This document shows positions 1 through 8,232 of a DNA stretch of 64,000 nt, one piece after another (positions within the stretch are counted from its first letter, which is position 1; every line of letters starts with the position of its first letter). Below the pieces are notes generated by a model. The model was not told where the DNA came from and did not search any database. It was given only the letters and a program-made list of their open reading frames with translations. Made by a program: the position numbers and the translations under genes. The stretch covers positions 186,001 through 250,000 of the forward strand of contig NZ_JACDUR010000004.1 of the NCBI RefSeq assembly GCF_013761175.1, read 5' to 3'. Source of the stretch: Nonomuraea soli. GTDB taxonomy: Bacteria > Actinomycetota > Actinomycetes > Streptosporangiales > Streptosporangiaceae.

Positions 1-803
1 GCCGCGGCCAGCAGGGGCGCGGTCAGGGTGGTCAGCGCCAGCGCCAGCACGCTCGCGGCGCCCTCGGTGCCGGAGGTCAGGCCGAACAGGACGGCGACCG
101 GCAGTCCCGCGCCGTACCCGATCCACTGGATCCTGCCGAGCGGCAGCGGCCGCTCCAGGACGCGCGACTTGCCCGCCGCCAGGCCGAACAGGAACATCGC
201 GAACGCGGGCGGACCCTGGAAGACCCAGACGAGCGCGGCGAGCGACGGGTAGGTCTCCAGCTGGAAACGCAGCATGCCCAGCGGGCCGTCGGTGAACGTC
301 GTCTGGCTCACCGTGGCGACGGGCGCCGCCTGCTGGCCGGGGTCGAGCATCGCCAGGCCGGCCAGGGCGAGCCACAGGACGGCCCAGACGCCGAGGATCC
401 AGCTGCCGGCCTTGACCGCGGTGCGCGGCGCCATGTCGCGCATCGGCAGCAGGAGCAGGCCGAGAACGGCGTAGAGCGTGAGGATGTCGCCGATCCACAG
501 CAGCAGGCCGTGCGCGACGCCGAGCACGAGGAGAGCCAGGCACCGCCGTACGGTCCTGGCCTTGGTGTCGTCGCCCGCAGAGCGCATCTGGAGGGTGAAG
601 GAGTAGCCGAACAGGAACGAGAAGATCACGTAGAACTTCGACAGGACCAGGGTGTTGACCAGGAAGGCCACCGGGCCTTGCTGGAGGGAGACGGTCATGC
701 CGACCTCTGACAGGCCGGGGTTGGCGAAGAAGCCGATGTTCGCGACCAGGATGCCGGCCAGGGCGAAGCCGCGGATGCCGTCGATCTCGGTGACTCTGTT
801 CAC
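1..803 (-). CDS. DUF418 (YeiB-like) membrane protein, 3' end beyond window
   Basis: The reverse strand is open from a GTG at 803 to the window edge, giving at least 267 residues of a polytopic membrane protein. The N-terminus reads VNRVTEIDGIRGFALAGIL, the typical opening of DUF418/YeiB proteins, and a later segment AHGLLLWIGDILTLYAVLG is the family's second hallmark. At least five hydrophobic segments are visible. DUF418 proteins have no settled function. A purine-rich CGGAAGG lies directly against the GTG, too close for a normal ribosome site, so the start may be leaderless or slightly misplaced. A terminator hairpin separates it from the upstream drug pump on the same strand. The C-terminus is not seen. 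Confidence 0.85.
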   Translation of the reverse strand, partial: MNRVTEIDGIRGFALAGILVANIGFFANPGLSEVGMTVSLQQGPVAFLVNTLVLSKFYVIFSFLFGYSFTLQMRSAGDDTKARTVRRCLALLVLGVAHGLLLWIGDILTLYAVLGLLLLPMRDMAPRTAVKAGSWILGVWAVLWLALAGLAMLDPGQQAAPVATVSQTTFTDGPLGMLRFQLETYPSLAALVWVFQGPPAFAMFLFGLAAGKSRVLERPLPLGRIQWIGYGAGLPVAVLFGLTSGTEGAASVLALALTTLTAPLLAA

Positions 804-820
804 CCTTCCGATAATGGAAA

Positions 821-854
821 GCGGCCAAGGTCCGAGTCATCGAACCTTGGCCGC
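821..854 (-). terminator. Hairpin terminator after the DHA2 pump
   Basis: A perfect 11-bp inverted repeat (GCGGCCAAGGT and ACCTTGGCCGC) encloses a 12-nt loop. It lies 14 bases beyond the stop codon of the MFS gene and just before the DUF418 start, on the shared reverse strand. There is no strong U-tract, as is common for actinomycete terminators. Confidence 0.7.
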
Positions 855-868
855 GAGCCGTACCGACT

Positions 869-2278
869 TTAGTGGGTGAACTCCACGTCGTCCCTGGCCT
901 GCTTGGGGAGCAGGAGGCCGACCACGAAGGTCACCGCGATCATCGCCGCCGCCACCGCGAAGGTGATCGTGCCGCTCTTGGTGGTGAAGAAGATGGTGCC
1001 GAGCACCGCCAGGCCGAGCGCGTTGCCGATCTGCTGGACCGCGGTCAGGGTGCCCGAGGCGGAACCGGTCTCGGAGGGGTCGACCGCGGCCAGGACGATG
1101 TTGTAGAACGGGCCCATGATCAGGCCGCTGCCCAGGCCCACGAAGACCAGGGCCGGAGCCAGCTGCCACGGCGAGACGGCGGGGTTGGCGATGGCGACCA
1201 CGGCCAGCGAACCCAGGCCCATGACCACCGCGCCGGCCAGCAGGACCTTGCGACCGTACTTCACGGTGGCCTGGGCGATGCCCATGCCCACGATCATGCC
1301 GACCGAGGAGGGGACGCTGGTCAGCGCGGCCTTGAGCGGGGTGTAGCCCAGACCCTGCTGGGTGTAGAAGCCGAGGACCGCGAAGATGCCGCCGAAGGCC
1401 GCGAAGTAGATGGCGCCGACGGCCAGACCGGACAGGAAGGCGGGCTTGCGGAACAGGCTCGGGACGATCAGCTGGTCGCTCTTGCGCTTCTTCTCGTAGA
1501 TCACGAAGAGGGCGAAGACCACGACCGAAGCGGCCATCATCGCGAAGCTCCACAGCGGCCAGCCGTGCTCGCCGCCCTGGATCAGCGGGAAGACGATCAG
1601 GACGGTGCCGAGCGAGGCCAGGAGCGCGCCGGGGATATCGAGCTTGACGCCGCCGGCCGGCCGGGTGCTGGGCAGGAACTTCATGGCCGCGACGGCGGCG
1701 GCGATGCCGATGGGCAGGTTGATCAGGAAGATCATCCTCCAGCCCGGCCCGCTGACCAGCGCACCGGCCAGGATCGGGCCGCCCACCGCGGACAGGCCCA
1801 GGACCGGACCGAACAGACCGAACGCCGCGGTCAGTTCCTTGTCGCGGAACATCTCCTTCATCAGGCCCATGCCCTGCGGGATCATCGCCGCGCCGAACAG
1901 GCCCTGGATGATCCTGGCGCCGATGATGGTCTCGGGGGAGACCGCGATCGCGCAGAGCAGCGAGCCGACCGTGAAGCCGGCGATGCCGATGAGGAACATG
2001 CGCTTGCGCCCCACGATGTCGCCCAGGCGGCCGCCGATCAGCAGGCCCGCGGTCATCGCCAGGATGTAGGCCGCGCCGAGCCACTGGATGAGGGAGTTGC
2101 CGCCGCCGAGGTCGGCGCGCATCGTCGGGCCGGCGATGTGGGTGACGGTCGCGTCGAGGAGCTCCATGACGGAGCCGGCGAGGATCACGCCCAGGGCTGC
2201 CCAGCGCCACCTGTAGGCGGGAGCCTCGACCTCGGGGGTCTCGGTGACCTCTGCGGGCCGGATGTCGAGAGCGGTCAT
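869..2278 (-). CDS. DHA2-family MFS multidrug exporter (14 TM)
   Basis: A 469-residue polytopic membrane protein of the drug:H+ antiporter-2 (EmrB/QacA) type, expected to export hydrophobic drugs or metabolites across the cytoplasmic membrane. The first helix carries VMELLDATVTHIAGPTM, the DHA2 motif, and GRLGDIVGRKRMF is the loop 2-3 MFS motif A. About 14 hydrophobic stretches fit the family. The start at 2278 (MTALDIRP) is preferred over an upstream ATG because GGAGG sits 6 nt before it. Two dyads with 5-nt spacers lie directly upstream and suggest repression by a TetR-type protein. The substrate is unknown. Confidence 0.92.
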   Translation of the reverse strand: MTALDIRPAEVTETPEVEAPAYRWRWAALGVILAGSVMELLDATVTHIAGPTMRADLGGGNSLIQWLGAAYILAMTAGLLIGGRLGDIVGRKRMFLIGIAGFTVGSLLCAIAVSPETIIGARIIQGLFGAAMIPQGMGLMKEMFRDKELTAAFGLFGPVLGLSAVGGPILAGALVSGPGWRMIFLINLPIGIAAAVAAMKFLPSTRPAGGVKLDIPGALLASLGTVLIVFPLIQGGEHGWPLWSFAMMAASVVVFALFVIYEKKRKSDQLIVPSLFRKPAFLSGLAVGAIYFAAFGGIFAVLGFYTQQGLGYTPLKAALTSVPSSVGMIVGMGIAQATVKYGRKVLLAGAVVMGLGSLAVVAIANPAVSPWQLAPALVFVGLGSGLIMGPFYNIVLAAVDPSETGSASGTLTAVQQIGNALGLAVLGTIFFTTKSGTITFAVAAAMIAVTFVVGLLLPKQARDDVEFTH

Positions 2279-2290
2279 GTCGGGCCTCCA

Positions 2291-2317
2291 TGGAACGGAA
2301 CGGCTTGTTCTGTTCCA
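2291..2317. promoter_or_regulatory. Operator-like palindrome O1 upstream of the DHA2 pump
   Basis: Arms TGGAACGGAAC (2291-2301) and GTTCTGTTCCA (2307-2317) flank the spacer GGCTT; 10 of 11 positions are complementary. It lies 13 bp upstream of the pump's start codon, where a bound repressor would block expression. Length and symmetry fit a TetR-family operator; the cognate regulator is not proven. Confidence 0.6.
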
Positions 2318-2323
2318 GAATAG

Positions 2324-2345
2324 CAGAACGGAATGCTTCATTCCA
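2324..2345. promoter_or_regulatory. Operator-like palindrome O2 upstream of the DHA2 pump
   Basis: GGAAT (2330-2334) and ATTCC (2340-2344) are separated by GCTTC, and the inner G/C extends the dyad to GGAATG-CTT-CATTCC. The left flank CAGAAC is identical to that of a similar palindrome at 16412-16433 upstream of an epoxide hydrolase operon, which suggests one regulator acts on both. Confidence 0.55.
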
Positions 2346-2383
2346 TACCGCTTCCAAGATTCTTCCGGCCGGGCTACCGGAGG

Positions 2384-2554
2384 GTGGCGAGGCGCTGGTG
2401 TTGGTGAACCAGTAGAGGGCGACGTTCGTGAGGATCACGTCCGGGCTCGCGACGTCGCCCAGGAGTTGCCCGCTCCAGGCGACCTGGCCGGCGGGGGGAG
2501 TCCGACGGTGCGGGCCTGGGGGATTTCGATCCTGAAAGGAGTGATTGCAGCCAT
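2384..2554 (-). pseudogene. Remnant of an epoxide hydrolase
   Basis: The reverse strand from an ATG at 2554 reads MAAITPFRIEIPQA, the exact style of N-terminus of the epoxide hydrolases elsewhere in this window. It then jumps, in another frame, to PAGQVAWSGQLLGD followed by DVILTNVALYWFTNT, which are central and late motifs of the same family (compare SPAGLLGWMGQLLG in the gene at 15300-16376). The alpha/beta-hydrolase core with the nucleophile, and the whole C-terminus, are missing. What remains is under 60 codons. It lies divergent from the AfsR-type regulator, the same arrangement as the intact copies further right. Confidence 0.75.
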
Positions 2555-2754
2555 GTAAAGCTTCTTTCGTGGCCTTTGTGAAATAAGAGGGAAGTTAGTC
2601 GGAAATACCCCGCGCCCCCGTCTGCCTGGGCCTATGCGGCCTCGGGGAGCATCGCAGAGAGTACTTATCGCTGATCTATGTGACTGGTATGGGCCGAAGC
2701 TATAAAAGGCGATATAAACCGACCTGACCGGTGATGTCGGCGTTGGAGGCGGGG
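2555..2754. other. Intergenic region before the AfsR-type regulator
   Basis: About 200 bp, visibly richer in A+T than its surroundings (for example around 2575-2600 and 2690-2720, with TATAAAAGGCGATATAAA). It presumably holds the promoter of the regulator. No gene, strong palindrome or RNA element is evident. Confidence 0.5.
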
Positions 2755-5700
2755 ATGAGGTTCGTCATCCTGGGTCCGGTGATGGCCTACGGGAAGGATG
2801 GCCAGGTGCCGCTGGGGCCGCCGAAACGCCGGCTGCTCCTCGCGCTGCTGCTCACCTCGGGGGAGCGCGCCGTACCGCTGGAGACGGCCGTCCAGGCCGT
2901 CTGGGGCGGCAACCCGCCCGCGTCGGCCGTGCAGAACCTCTACCAGCACATCTCCCACCTGCGCCAGGTGCTCGGCCACGACACCATCGCCGGGCAGGGC
3001 AGGCCGGGCTACACCGTGGCCGGGCTGCCCGGCAACCTCGACGCCCACACCTTCGAGGACCTGGCGGAACGCGGCTCGCGCGCCCTCGCCGGCGGCGACG
3101 CCCCCACGGCCGCGCGCAGCTTACGGCAGGCGCTGGCCATGTGGCGCGGGCCCGCCTTCGGTGACCTGGCCGGCGAGCCCGCCCTCCACCAGGAGGCGGA
3201 ACGGCTGGAGGAACTGCGGCTCGCGGCGCTGGAGAATCGCATCGAGGCGGACCTGACCCTGGGGCTCCACGAGCCGGCCATCGCCGAACTGCTCGTGCTG
3301 ACCAGGAGCCACCCCTACCGGGAGCGGTTCGTCACGCAGCTCATGCATGGGCTCAGGGTGGCGCAGCGGGCCAGCGAGGCTCTGGAGGTGTACAGGCGGA
3401 CGCGGGCGCTGTTCGTCGAGGAGCTCGGCATCGAGCCGGGGCCCGTGCTGCGCCGGTTGCACCAGGCGATCCTCACGGGCGAGCCGTACACCACCGGCCC
3501 GTCCGCAGGCTCCGTCCGGCCTTCCGCCATCGGACCGGCGGCGCCTGACGACGAGCCCGCACTCGCGGGCGTGGCCGTGCCTCACGAACTGCCCGCCGGA
3601 GTCGCCCGCTTCGTCGGCCGCCGGGCCCAGCTCCGCGAGCTGGACCGGCTCCTCCCGCGCACCACCGACCGCACCCCGCCGACCGTGATCGTCGCCGCCG
3701 TCGTCGGTACGGCAGGCGTGGGCAAGACCGCGCTGGCGGTCCACTGGGCCCACCGGGTGGCGCACCGCTTCCCCGACGGCCGGCTCTACCTCAACATGCA
3801 CGGCTACTCGGCCGAATCTCCCCGGCAGCCGCTCCACGCCGTATCGGCGCTGCTGCGCTCGCTCGGCATGCCCGCCGAGCAGATCCCCGTCGACCTGGCC
3901 GAGGCGGCCGCCCGCTACCGATCCCTGATCGCCGGGCGCCGCATGCTCATCGTGCTCGACAACGTCCGGTCGGCGGCCCAGATCCGCCCGCTCCTCCCAG
4001 GAGAGGGCGCCTCGTTCGTCCTGGTCACCAGCCGTGACCGGCTCACCGGTCTCGTCGCGCAGGATGGAGCCTGCCGTCTCACACTCGGCGTCATGACGGA
4101 GAAGGAGTCCGTCGCCCTGCTCGCGCGCACACTCGGCGCCGGCCGCGTCCACCACGAGCCGCAGGCGGCCGCCGCGCTCGCGGCACGCTGCGCCCACCTC
4201 CCGCTGTCGTTGTGCATCGCGGCCGCGCTCCTCAGCGACCACCCCAAGCAGGACATCACCCACTTCGTGGGGCAGCTGGCCGGCGGCGAGGCCCTGGCCG
4301 GGCTGACGGTCGACGGCCAGGAAGACGGCGAGATCGCCGTCCGCGCCGCGTTCGACCTCTCCTACCAGGCGCTGGACCCGTCGCTCCGCAGCGTCTTCCG
4401 TGGCCTGGGCCTGGTCGGCTGCCCCGACTTCACCGCGGAGGCCGTGGGAGCCCAGACCGGTGCGGAACCCGCCGCGGCCGACCGCGCGCTCCGCCGCCTG
4501 GCGGCGGCGCACCTCGTCGAGGAGTCGCAGCCCGGGCGCTACACCCTGCACGACCTGCTGCGGGAGTACGCGAGCCGGCTTGCCACGACCACCGACGACG
4601 AGGAAACGCTGGCCGCCGCCAGGCGACGGCTGTGCGACTGGTACCTCACGACGGTCACCACCGCCCAGCGCCTGCTCCACGCCGGACAACGGCAGAGCCC
4701 GCCCGAGGACTTCGTCGGTCACGCCCCGCCCGCCCTGACCGACTACGACTCCGCCCTCGCCTGGCTCGACGCCGAACGCCACAACATCGTCGAGGTCGTC
4801 AAATGCGCCTCCCGCCACGGACTGGACGCCATCTGCGTCCACCTGGCCGACCGGCTGCGCGGCTACTTCGACCTGCGGCGCCACACGGCCGACTGGGAAA
4901 CCGTCGCGCGGCTCGCGCGGGAGACCGCCGCGAGAGGCGGCGACGAGACCCTCCACCCGATAGCCCTCCACGGCGCCGCCCACCTCGGCTTCGTCCTCGC
5001 CAGATACGCCCAGGCCATCACCTGCGTCAAAGAACTGATGGCGCTCACACCCGCGGACGCCCCCGCCAAAGCCCGCGCCGACCTCATGTGCAACCTCGGG
5101 TACCTCCTGACCAGGGTCGGCCGTACGGCAGAGGCGGAATCGACGCTCGACGAGGCCCGCGTCCTGGCCCGTACGGCAGGCAGTACGGCCAGCCAGGCGG
5201 CCATCCTGCTCAACCTCGCCAATCTCCACCTCGACTGCGGCAGCCTCGCGGAGGGCAGGACCGCGGCCCTCACCGCCCTGCGCCTGTCCCGCAACAGCGA
5301 CGAGCCCCGCTGGGTGGCCATGTCGCTGGGGACACTCGGCGAGCTGGCCCAACTCCAGGGGAGCTACGCGGAGGCCATCAGCTACTTCGACGACTGCTTG
5401 GAGATGCACCGGCGGCAGGGCGACCGGCCCGGGGAGCTGGCGTCGTTGTCGTGGCTGGCGCGCACCTGCCTCGACCTGGGGCGCTGGGAGGAGTGCCACC
5501 ATAACGCGTCGGCGGCTCGTGACCTGGCTCGTGAGATCGGCGACCGGCATCAGCTGGTGCACTCGGTGACCGTGCTCGCGGCGCATTCACGCGCCACGGG
5601 CGACCTGGAGGCCGCCCTGTCCACCTCCCGGACCGCGCTCGGCATGGCGGCGGAACTCGGCGACCCGTACCTGGAGTGCGACGCCGCCTTGGAGGCGGCG

Positions 5701-6036
5701 CACGCCGCTGCGGGGACGGGTTCGCAAGCCGAGCAGCTGGCCCGCCGAGCCCTCACCATCGCCCGCCGATGCCGCTTCCGCCTGCTCGAAGGCCGCGCCC
5801 TCACCCTGCTCGCCACGCTCGCCCACGAGCGGGCCGATCACCACGCGGCGGTGGAACAGGCCTTCCACGCTCTCGCCGTCCATCGCTCCACCGGCCACCG
5901 CCTCGGCGAGGCCCACACGCACGCCCTCCTCGGCCAGGCCCTGCGCGCAGCCGGCGACCCCCGGGCCGAGGAACACGGTCGAGCAGCGGAGCGGACCCTC
6001 GCCGACCTCGGCCTGACAGGCCGCCTCAAGAGCTGA
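2755..6036 (+). CDS. AfsR/SARP-type STAND transcriptional regulator
   Basis: A 1093-residue regulator: OmpR-like winged helix (residues ~1-90, opening MRFVILGPVMAYGKDG), bacterial transcriptional activation domain (~95-245), an NB-ARC ATPase with P-loop GTAGVGKT near residue 318, then a long TPR array (~700-1090). This is the AfsR architecture, in which ATP-dependent oligomerisation controls activation of target promoters. The start at 2755 is chosen because GGAGGCGGGG precedes it; a GTG at 2731 is in frame but lacks a site. It faces a decayed epoxide hydrolase. Its targets are unknown; no secondary-metabolite cluster is adjacent. The stop overlaps a hairpin shared with the next gene. Confidence 0.9.
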   Translation: MRFVILGPVMAYGKDGQVPLGPPKRRLLLALLLTSGERAVPLETAVQAVWGGNPPASAVQNLYQHISHLRQVLGHDTIAGQGRPGYTVAGLPGNLDAHTFEDLAERGSRALAGGDAPTAARSLRQALAMWRGPAFGDLAGEPALHQEAERLEELRLAALENRIEADLTLGLHEPAIAELLVLTRSHPYRERFVTQLMHGLRVAQRASEALEVYRRTRALFVEELGIEPGPVLRRLHQAILTGEPYTTGPSAGSVRPSAIGPAAPDDEPALAGVAVPHELPAGVARFVGRRAQLRELDRLLPRTTDRTPPTVIVAAVVGTAGVGKTALAVHWAHRVAHRFPDGRLYLNMHGYSAESPRQPLHAVSALLRSLGMPAEQIPVDLAEAAARYRSLIAGRRMLIVLDNVRSAAQIRPLLPGEGASFVLVTSRDRLTGLVAQDGACRLTLGVMTEKESVALLARTLGAGRVHHEPQAAAALAARCAHLPLSLCIAAALLSDHPKQDITHFVGQLAGGEALAGLTVDGQEDGEIAVRAAFDLSYQALDPSLRSVFRGLGLVGCPDFTAEAVGAQTGAEPAAADRALRRLAAAHLVEESQPGRYTLHDLLREYASRLATTTDDEETLAAARRRLCDWYLTTVTTAQRLLHAGQRQSPPEDFVGHAPPALTDYDSALAWLDAERHNIVEVVKCASRHGLDAICVHLADRLRGYFDLRRHTADWETVARLARETAARGGDETLHPIALHGAAHLGFVLARYAQAITCVKELMALTPADAPAKARADLMCNLGYLLTRVGRTAEAESTLDEARVLARTAGSTASQAAILLNLANLHLDCGSLAEGRTAALTALRLSRNSDEPRWVAMSLGTLGELAQLQGSYAEAISYFDDCLEMHRRQGDRPGELASLSWLARTCLDLGRWEECHHNASAARDLAREIGDRHQLVHSVTVLAAHSRATGDLEAALSTSRTALGMAAELGDPYLECDAALEAAHAAAGTGSQAEQLARRALTIARRCRFRLLEGRALTLLATLAHERADHHAAVEQAFHALAVHRSTGHRLGEAHTHALLGQALRAAGDPRAEEHGRAAERTLADLGLTGRLKS

Positions 6037-6052
6037 CCTGCGTCAGGTCAGC
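6032..6052. terminator. Bidirectional terminator shared by AfsR-type gene and SDR
   Basis: Arms GCTGACCT (6032-6039) and AGGTCAGC (6045-6052) form a perfect 8-bp stem with loop GCGTC. It covers the stop codons of both convergent genes (TGA at 6034-6036 on the + strand; SDR stop at 6043-6045 on the - strand). Confidence 0.65.
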
Positions 6053-6819
6053 ACCGACCGCGTGACCAGCCGGCCGATCCGAGCCAGCAGCTTGCGAGGC
6101 CGCCGGGGCATGAGATGCGCCATCGGGAAGTTCGCCGCCCCCGGCACCACGTAGCCGCGGTCCCGCTCCAGCCCTCTGAGCGCCGCCTCCACCACCGCAC
6201 GCGGCGTGGCCATCCGGCCCCCGATCGCGGCCTTCCGCGTGCCGATCACGTCGAAGAACGCGGTCTCCACCGGTCCAGGCGTGACCGCGAGTACCTTGAC
6301 GCCCCGCCCGCGCAGCTCACTCCACAGCGCGAGGCTGAAGTTGAGCACGAACGTTTTGGACGACCCGTAGGTCGCGAAGTACGGCGCGATGTTGAACCCG
6401 GCCGTGGACCCCACGTTGATAACACCGCCCGAGCCCCGCTCGACCATCCCCGGCACCACCGCGTGCGTCAGCCCGACGAGCGCCACGACGTTCACCATCA
6501 GCTCGTCGCGTTCGCGCTCGGCCGGGATCTCCTCGAATCGCCCCGTCGTCCCGAACCCCGCGTTGTTCACCAGCAGATCGACCTGGATGCCACGGGCTTC
6601 GAGCTCCCGCTCGACCCTGGCCGCGGCGTCGGGCTCCGCCAGGTCCTGACCGATGACCTCGACGTGCACCCCGTCGAGCTCCTTGGCGAGGGTTTCGAGC
6701 CTGTCGACGGACCGGGCCACCAGGACCAGGTTGTGGCCCCGCGCGGCCAGCTGACGGGCGAACTCCGCCCCGATGCCAGAAGACGCCCCTGTTACAAGTG
6801 CAGCAGTAATCATGGACAT
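6043..6819 (-). CDS. Short-chain dehydrogenase/reductase (DltE-like)
   Basis: A 258-residue classical SDR. TGASSGIG near residues 10-17 binds NAD(P)H, NNAG near 88 stabilises the fold, and a Ser (NVGSTAG) with YGSSK supplies the catalytic Ser-Tyr-Lys. These enzymes reduce or oxidise carbonyl/hydroxyl groups of small substrates; this one's substrate is unknown. It is divergent from a TetR-family gene (start 6885) with a 13-bp dyad between them, so it is probably under that repressor's control. A second ATG two codons downstream is possible as the start. Confidence 0.85.
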   Translation of the reverse strand: MSMITAALVTGASSGIGAEFARQLAARGHNLVLVARSVDRLETLAKELDGVHVEVIGQDLAEPDAAARVERELEARGIQVDLLVNNAGFGTTGRFEEIPAERERDELMVNVVALVGLTHAVVPGMVERGSGGVINVGSTAGFNIAPYFATYGSSKTFVLNFSLALWSELRGRGVKVLAVTPGPVETAFFDVIGTRKAAIGGRMATPRAVVEAALRGLERDRGYVVPGAANFPMAHLMPRRPRKLLARIGRLVTRSVLT

Positions 6820-6839
6820 AACGTAGCAGCTTCTCAGTT

Positions 6840-6852
6840 ATCTGCAACAGAT
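6840..6852. promoter_or_regulatory. Operator-like dyad between SDR and TetR gene
   Basis: ATCTG-CAA-CAGAT is a perfect 5-bp dyad in the 65-bp divergent promoter region. A second, weaker dyad GATA-CGGTC-TATC (6871-6883) overlaps the putative -10 hexamer of the regulator gene. Both are plausible autoregulatory sites for the adjacent TetR-family protein. Confidence 0.45.
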
Positions 6853-6884
6853 CGTCTCAATTAATCATGCGATACGGTCTATCC

Positions 6885-7463
6885 ATGAGCACCAACACGG
6901 GCCGCAAGCTGCGAGCGGACGCCGAACGCAGCATCCGCACGATCATGGAGGCGGCGGAGCGCCTGCTCAGCCAGAACCCCGCCGCGACCATGGAACAGAT
7001 CGCCCAGGCCGCCGGCGTCGCCCGTGCCACCATCCACCGCCGCTTCGCCAGCCGCGAAGAACTCATCGACACCATGACCGCGGCCGCCTGGAACGACATC
7101 GCCCAGGCCGTCGAAGCCTCCCGCCCCGCCACCGCCCCACCGCTCGTCGTCCTCCACCAGGCGACGGCCAACGTCCTGCAGATCAAGTCCGGCTGGCGCT
7201 TCGCGCTCGCCCAGACCACCCCTCCCGGCGCCGCGGCCCAGCAGACCTTCGCCGAGGTCATCGCGGTCTGCGACGCCCTCTTCGCCCGAGCCAGGGAAGA
7301 TGGCCTGATCAGGCAGGACGTCGACCTGGTGTGGGTGAGGCGGATCTACCTCGCCCTCCTCGGCGAGGCCGCCCACGGCGGCATCACCGGCCAAGCCCCG
7401 GCCGAACACCCGGACACCGTCGCCGCCAGGGTCGTCGACACCCTCCTGCACGGGGTGGGGTGA
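6885..7463 (+). CDS. TetR-family transcriptional regulator
   Basis: A 192-residue one-component regulator. Residues ~15-65 form the N-terminal helix-turn-helix (ATMEQIAQAAGVARATIHRR and the following FASREELI), characteristic of TetR proteins; the rest is the ligand-binding domain and is not diagnostic. The start at 6885 lies exactly 6 nt after TACGGT (6873-6878), the spacing expected for a leaderless transcript; an in-frame ATG at 6867 is the alternative. Divergent transcription from the SDR at 6043-6819 suggests that gene is its main target. Confidence 0.88.
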   Translation: MSTNTGRKLRADAERSIRTIMEAAERLLSQNPAATMEQIAQAAGVARATIHRRFASREELIDTMTAAAWNDIAQAVEASRPATAPPLVVLHQATANVLQIKSGWRFALAQTTPPGAAAQQTFAEVIAVCDALFARAREDGLIRQDVDLVWVRRIYLALLGEAAHGGITGQAPAEHPDTVAARVVDTLLHGVG

Positions 7464-7548
7464 AGGCCGCCCACCGCGCTACGAGGGCTTCGAAACGTGG
7501 GGCACCGAGGTTCGTCTTCGGCCATCACCGCTTGGCCCTCTGGAGGTT

Positions 7549-8142
7549 CTACGGCTGGGTGTGAGGTGAGCCCGGACTCCCGGCCTGATCTTCGCGGTCG
7601 AGCCCGGCCAGAAGCGCATCGAGCCCCGCCTTGACCTCGGACGCCTCCCGCTCCCGATGGATCACCAGGTTGGCCGCGAGCGGCGCGAGCAGCGCATCGG
7701 CCAGGAAGGCCGCATCGGCCGCGTGACCCAGCCGGCCGATCAGCATGGCCAGATGCTGATGGTAGGCCTGATAGGCGCCGCCGAAGCGCGCGAACTCCCC
7801 GGCGGTCTCGGCCATGAGCAGCAGGTCGAGCTGGGCGAAGGTGCGATCGGTCAGCGCGTGCAGGAACGCGCGCACCCGCTCGGCGGGCGGCGCGCCGGGA
7901 CCGAGTGGCGGGGGGCCGGCGAGGAAGGCCTGCTGGAACTCGCGCTCCTTCTCGTCGATGAGCGCGTAGGCCAGCCCGGATCTGTCGCCGAACCGCCGGT
8001 ACAGCGTGCCGACCCCGACGCCGGAGGCGGCCGCGACGTCGGCCATCGCCAGTCCGCGCACACCCTGGGCGGCGACGATCTCGGCCGCTGCGGCGAGGAT
8101 CTTCGACCTGTTCCTGGCGGCGTCGGCCCGTTCCTGTGCCAC
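7549..8142 (-). CDS. TetR-family transcriptional regulator
   Basis: A 197-residue TetR-type repressor. The N-terminal DNA-binding domain (residues ~12-60) contains GLAMADVAAASGVGVGTLYR, a textbook TetR recognition helix region. The C-terminal domain resembles those sensing small lipophilic ligands, but the ligand is unknown. It is transcribed away from an SDR-SMR operon starting at 8233, and the 90-bp gap holds two near-identical palindromes at 8170 and 8198 that are very likely its binding sites. It converges on the preceding TetR gene with an 85-bp gap in which I see nothing else. Confidence 0.88.
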   Translation of the reverse strand: MAQERADAARNRSKILAAAAEIVAAQGVRGLAMADVAAASGVGVGTLYRRFGDRSGLAYALIDEKEREFQQAFLAGPPPLGPGAPPAERVRAFLHALTDRTFAQLDLLLMAETAGEFARFGGAYQAYHQHLAMLIGRLGHAADAAFLADALLAPLAANLVIHREREASEVKAGLDALLAGLDREDQAGSPGSPHTQP

Positions 8143-8169
8143 GAAGCCACTGTAGCGACCTTGCTAAGG

Positions 8170-8209
8170 GGAATAGATTCCGTTTACTCTCACAAGTGGA
8201 ATCAATTCC
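8170..8209. promoter_or_regulatory. Twin palindromic operators of the divergent TetR gene
   Basis: GGAAT-AG-ATTCC (8170-8181) and GGAAT-CA-ATTCC (8198-8209) are two perfect 5-bp dyads with 2-nt spacers, 28 bp apart centre to centre. They lie between the TetR gene and the SDR-SMR operon and would let the repressor shut both promoters. Confidence 0.7.
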
Positions 8210-8232
8210 GCTTATCTCTCCTTGGGGGCATC

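Noticed and set aside
872..2323. 483-codon forward frame across the pump gene
   Set aside because: Antisense shadow with His/Asp/Gly-rich low-complexity composition and no family motifs.
837..2438. 533-codon reverse frame overlapping the DHA2 pump
   Set aside because: Arg/Gly/Pro-rich shadow translation of the pump gene in another frame; only its first ~15 codons are meaningful, as part of the epoxide hydrolase relic.
3121..5586. 821-codon reverse frame inside the AfsR-type gene
   Set aside because: High-GC antisense shadow; the forward frame has clear wHTH, BTAD, NB-ARC and TPR domains.
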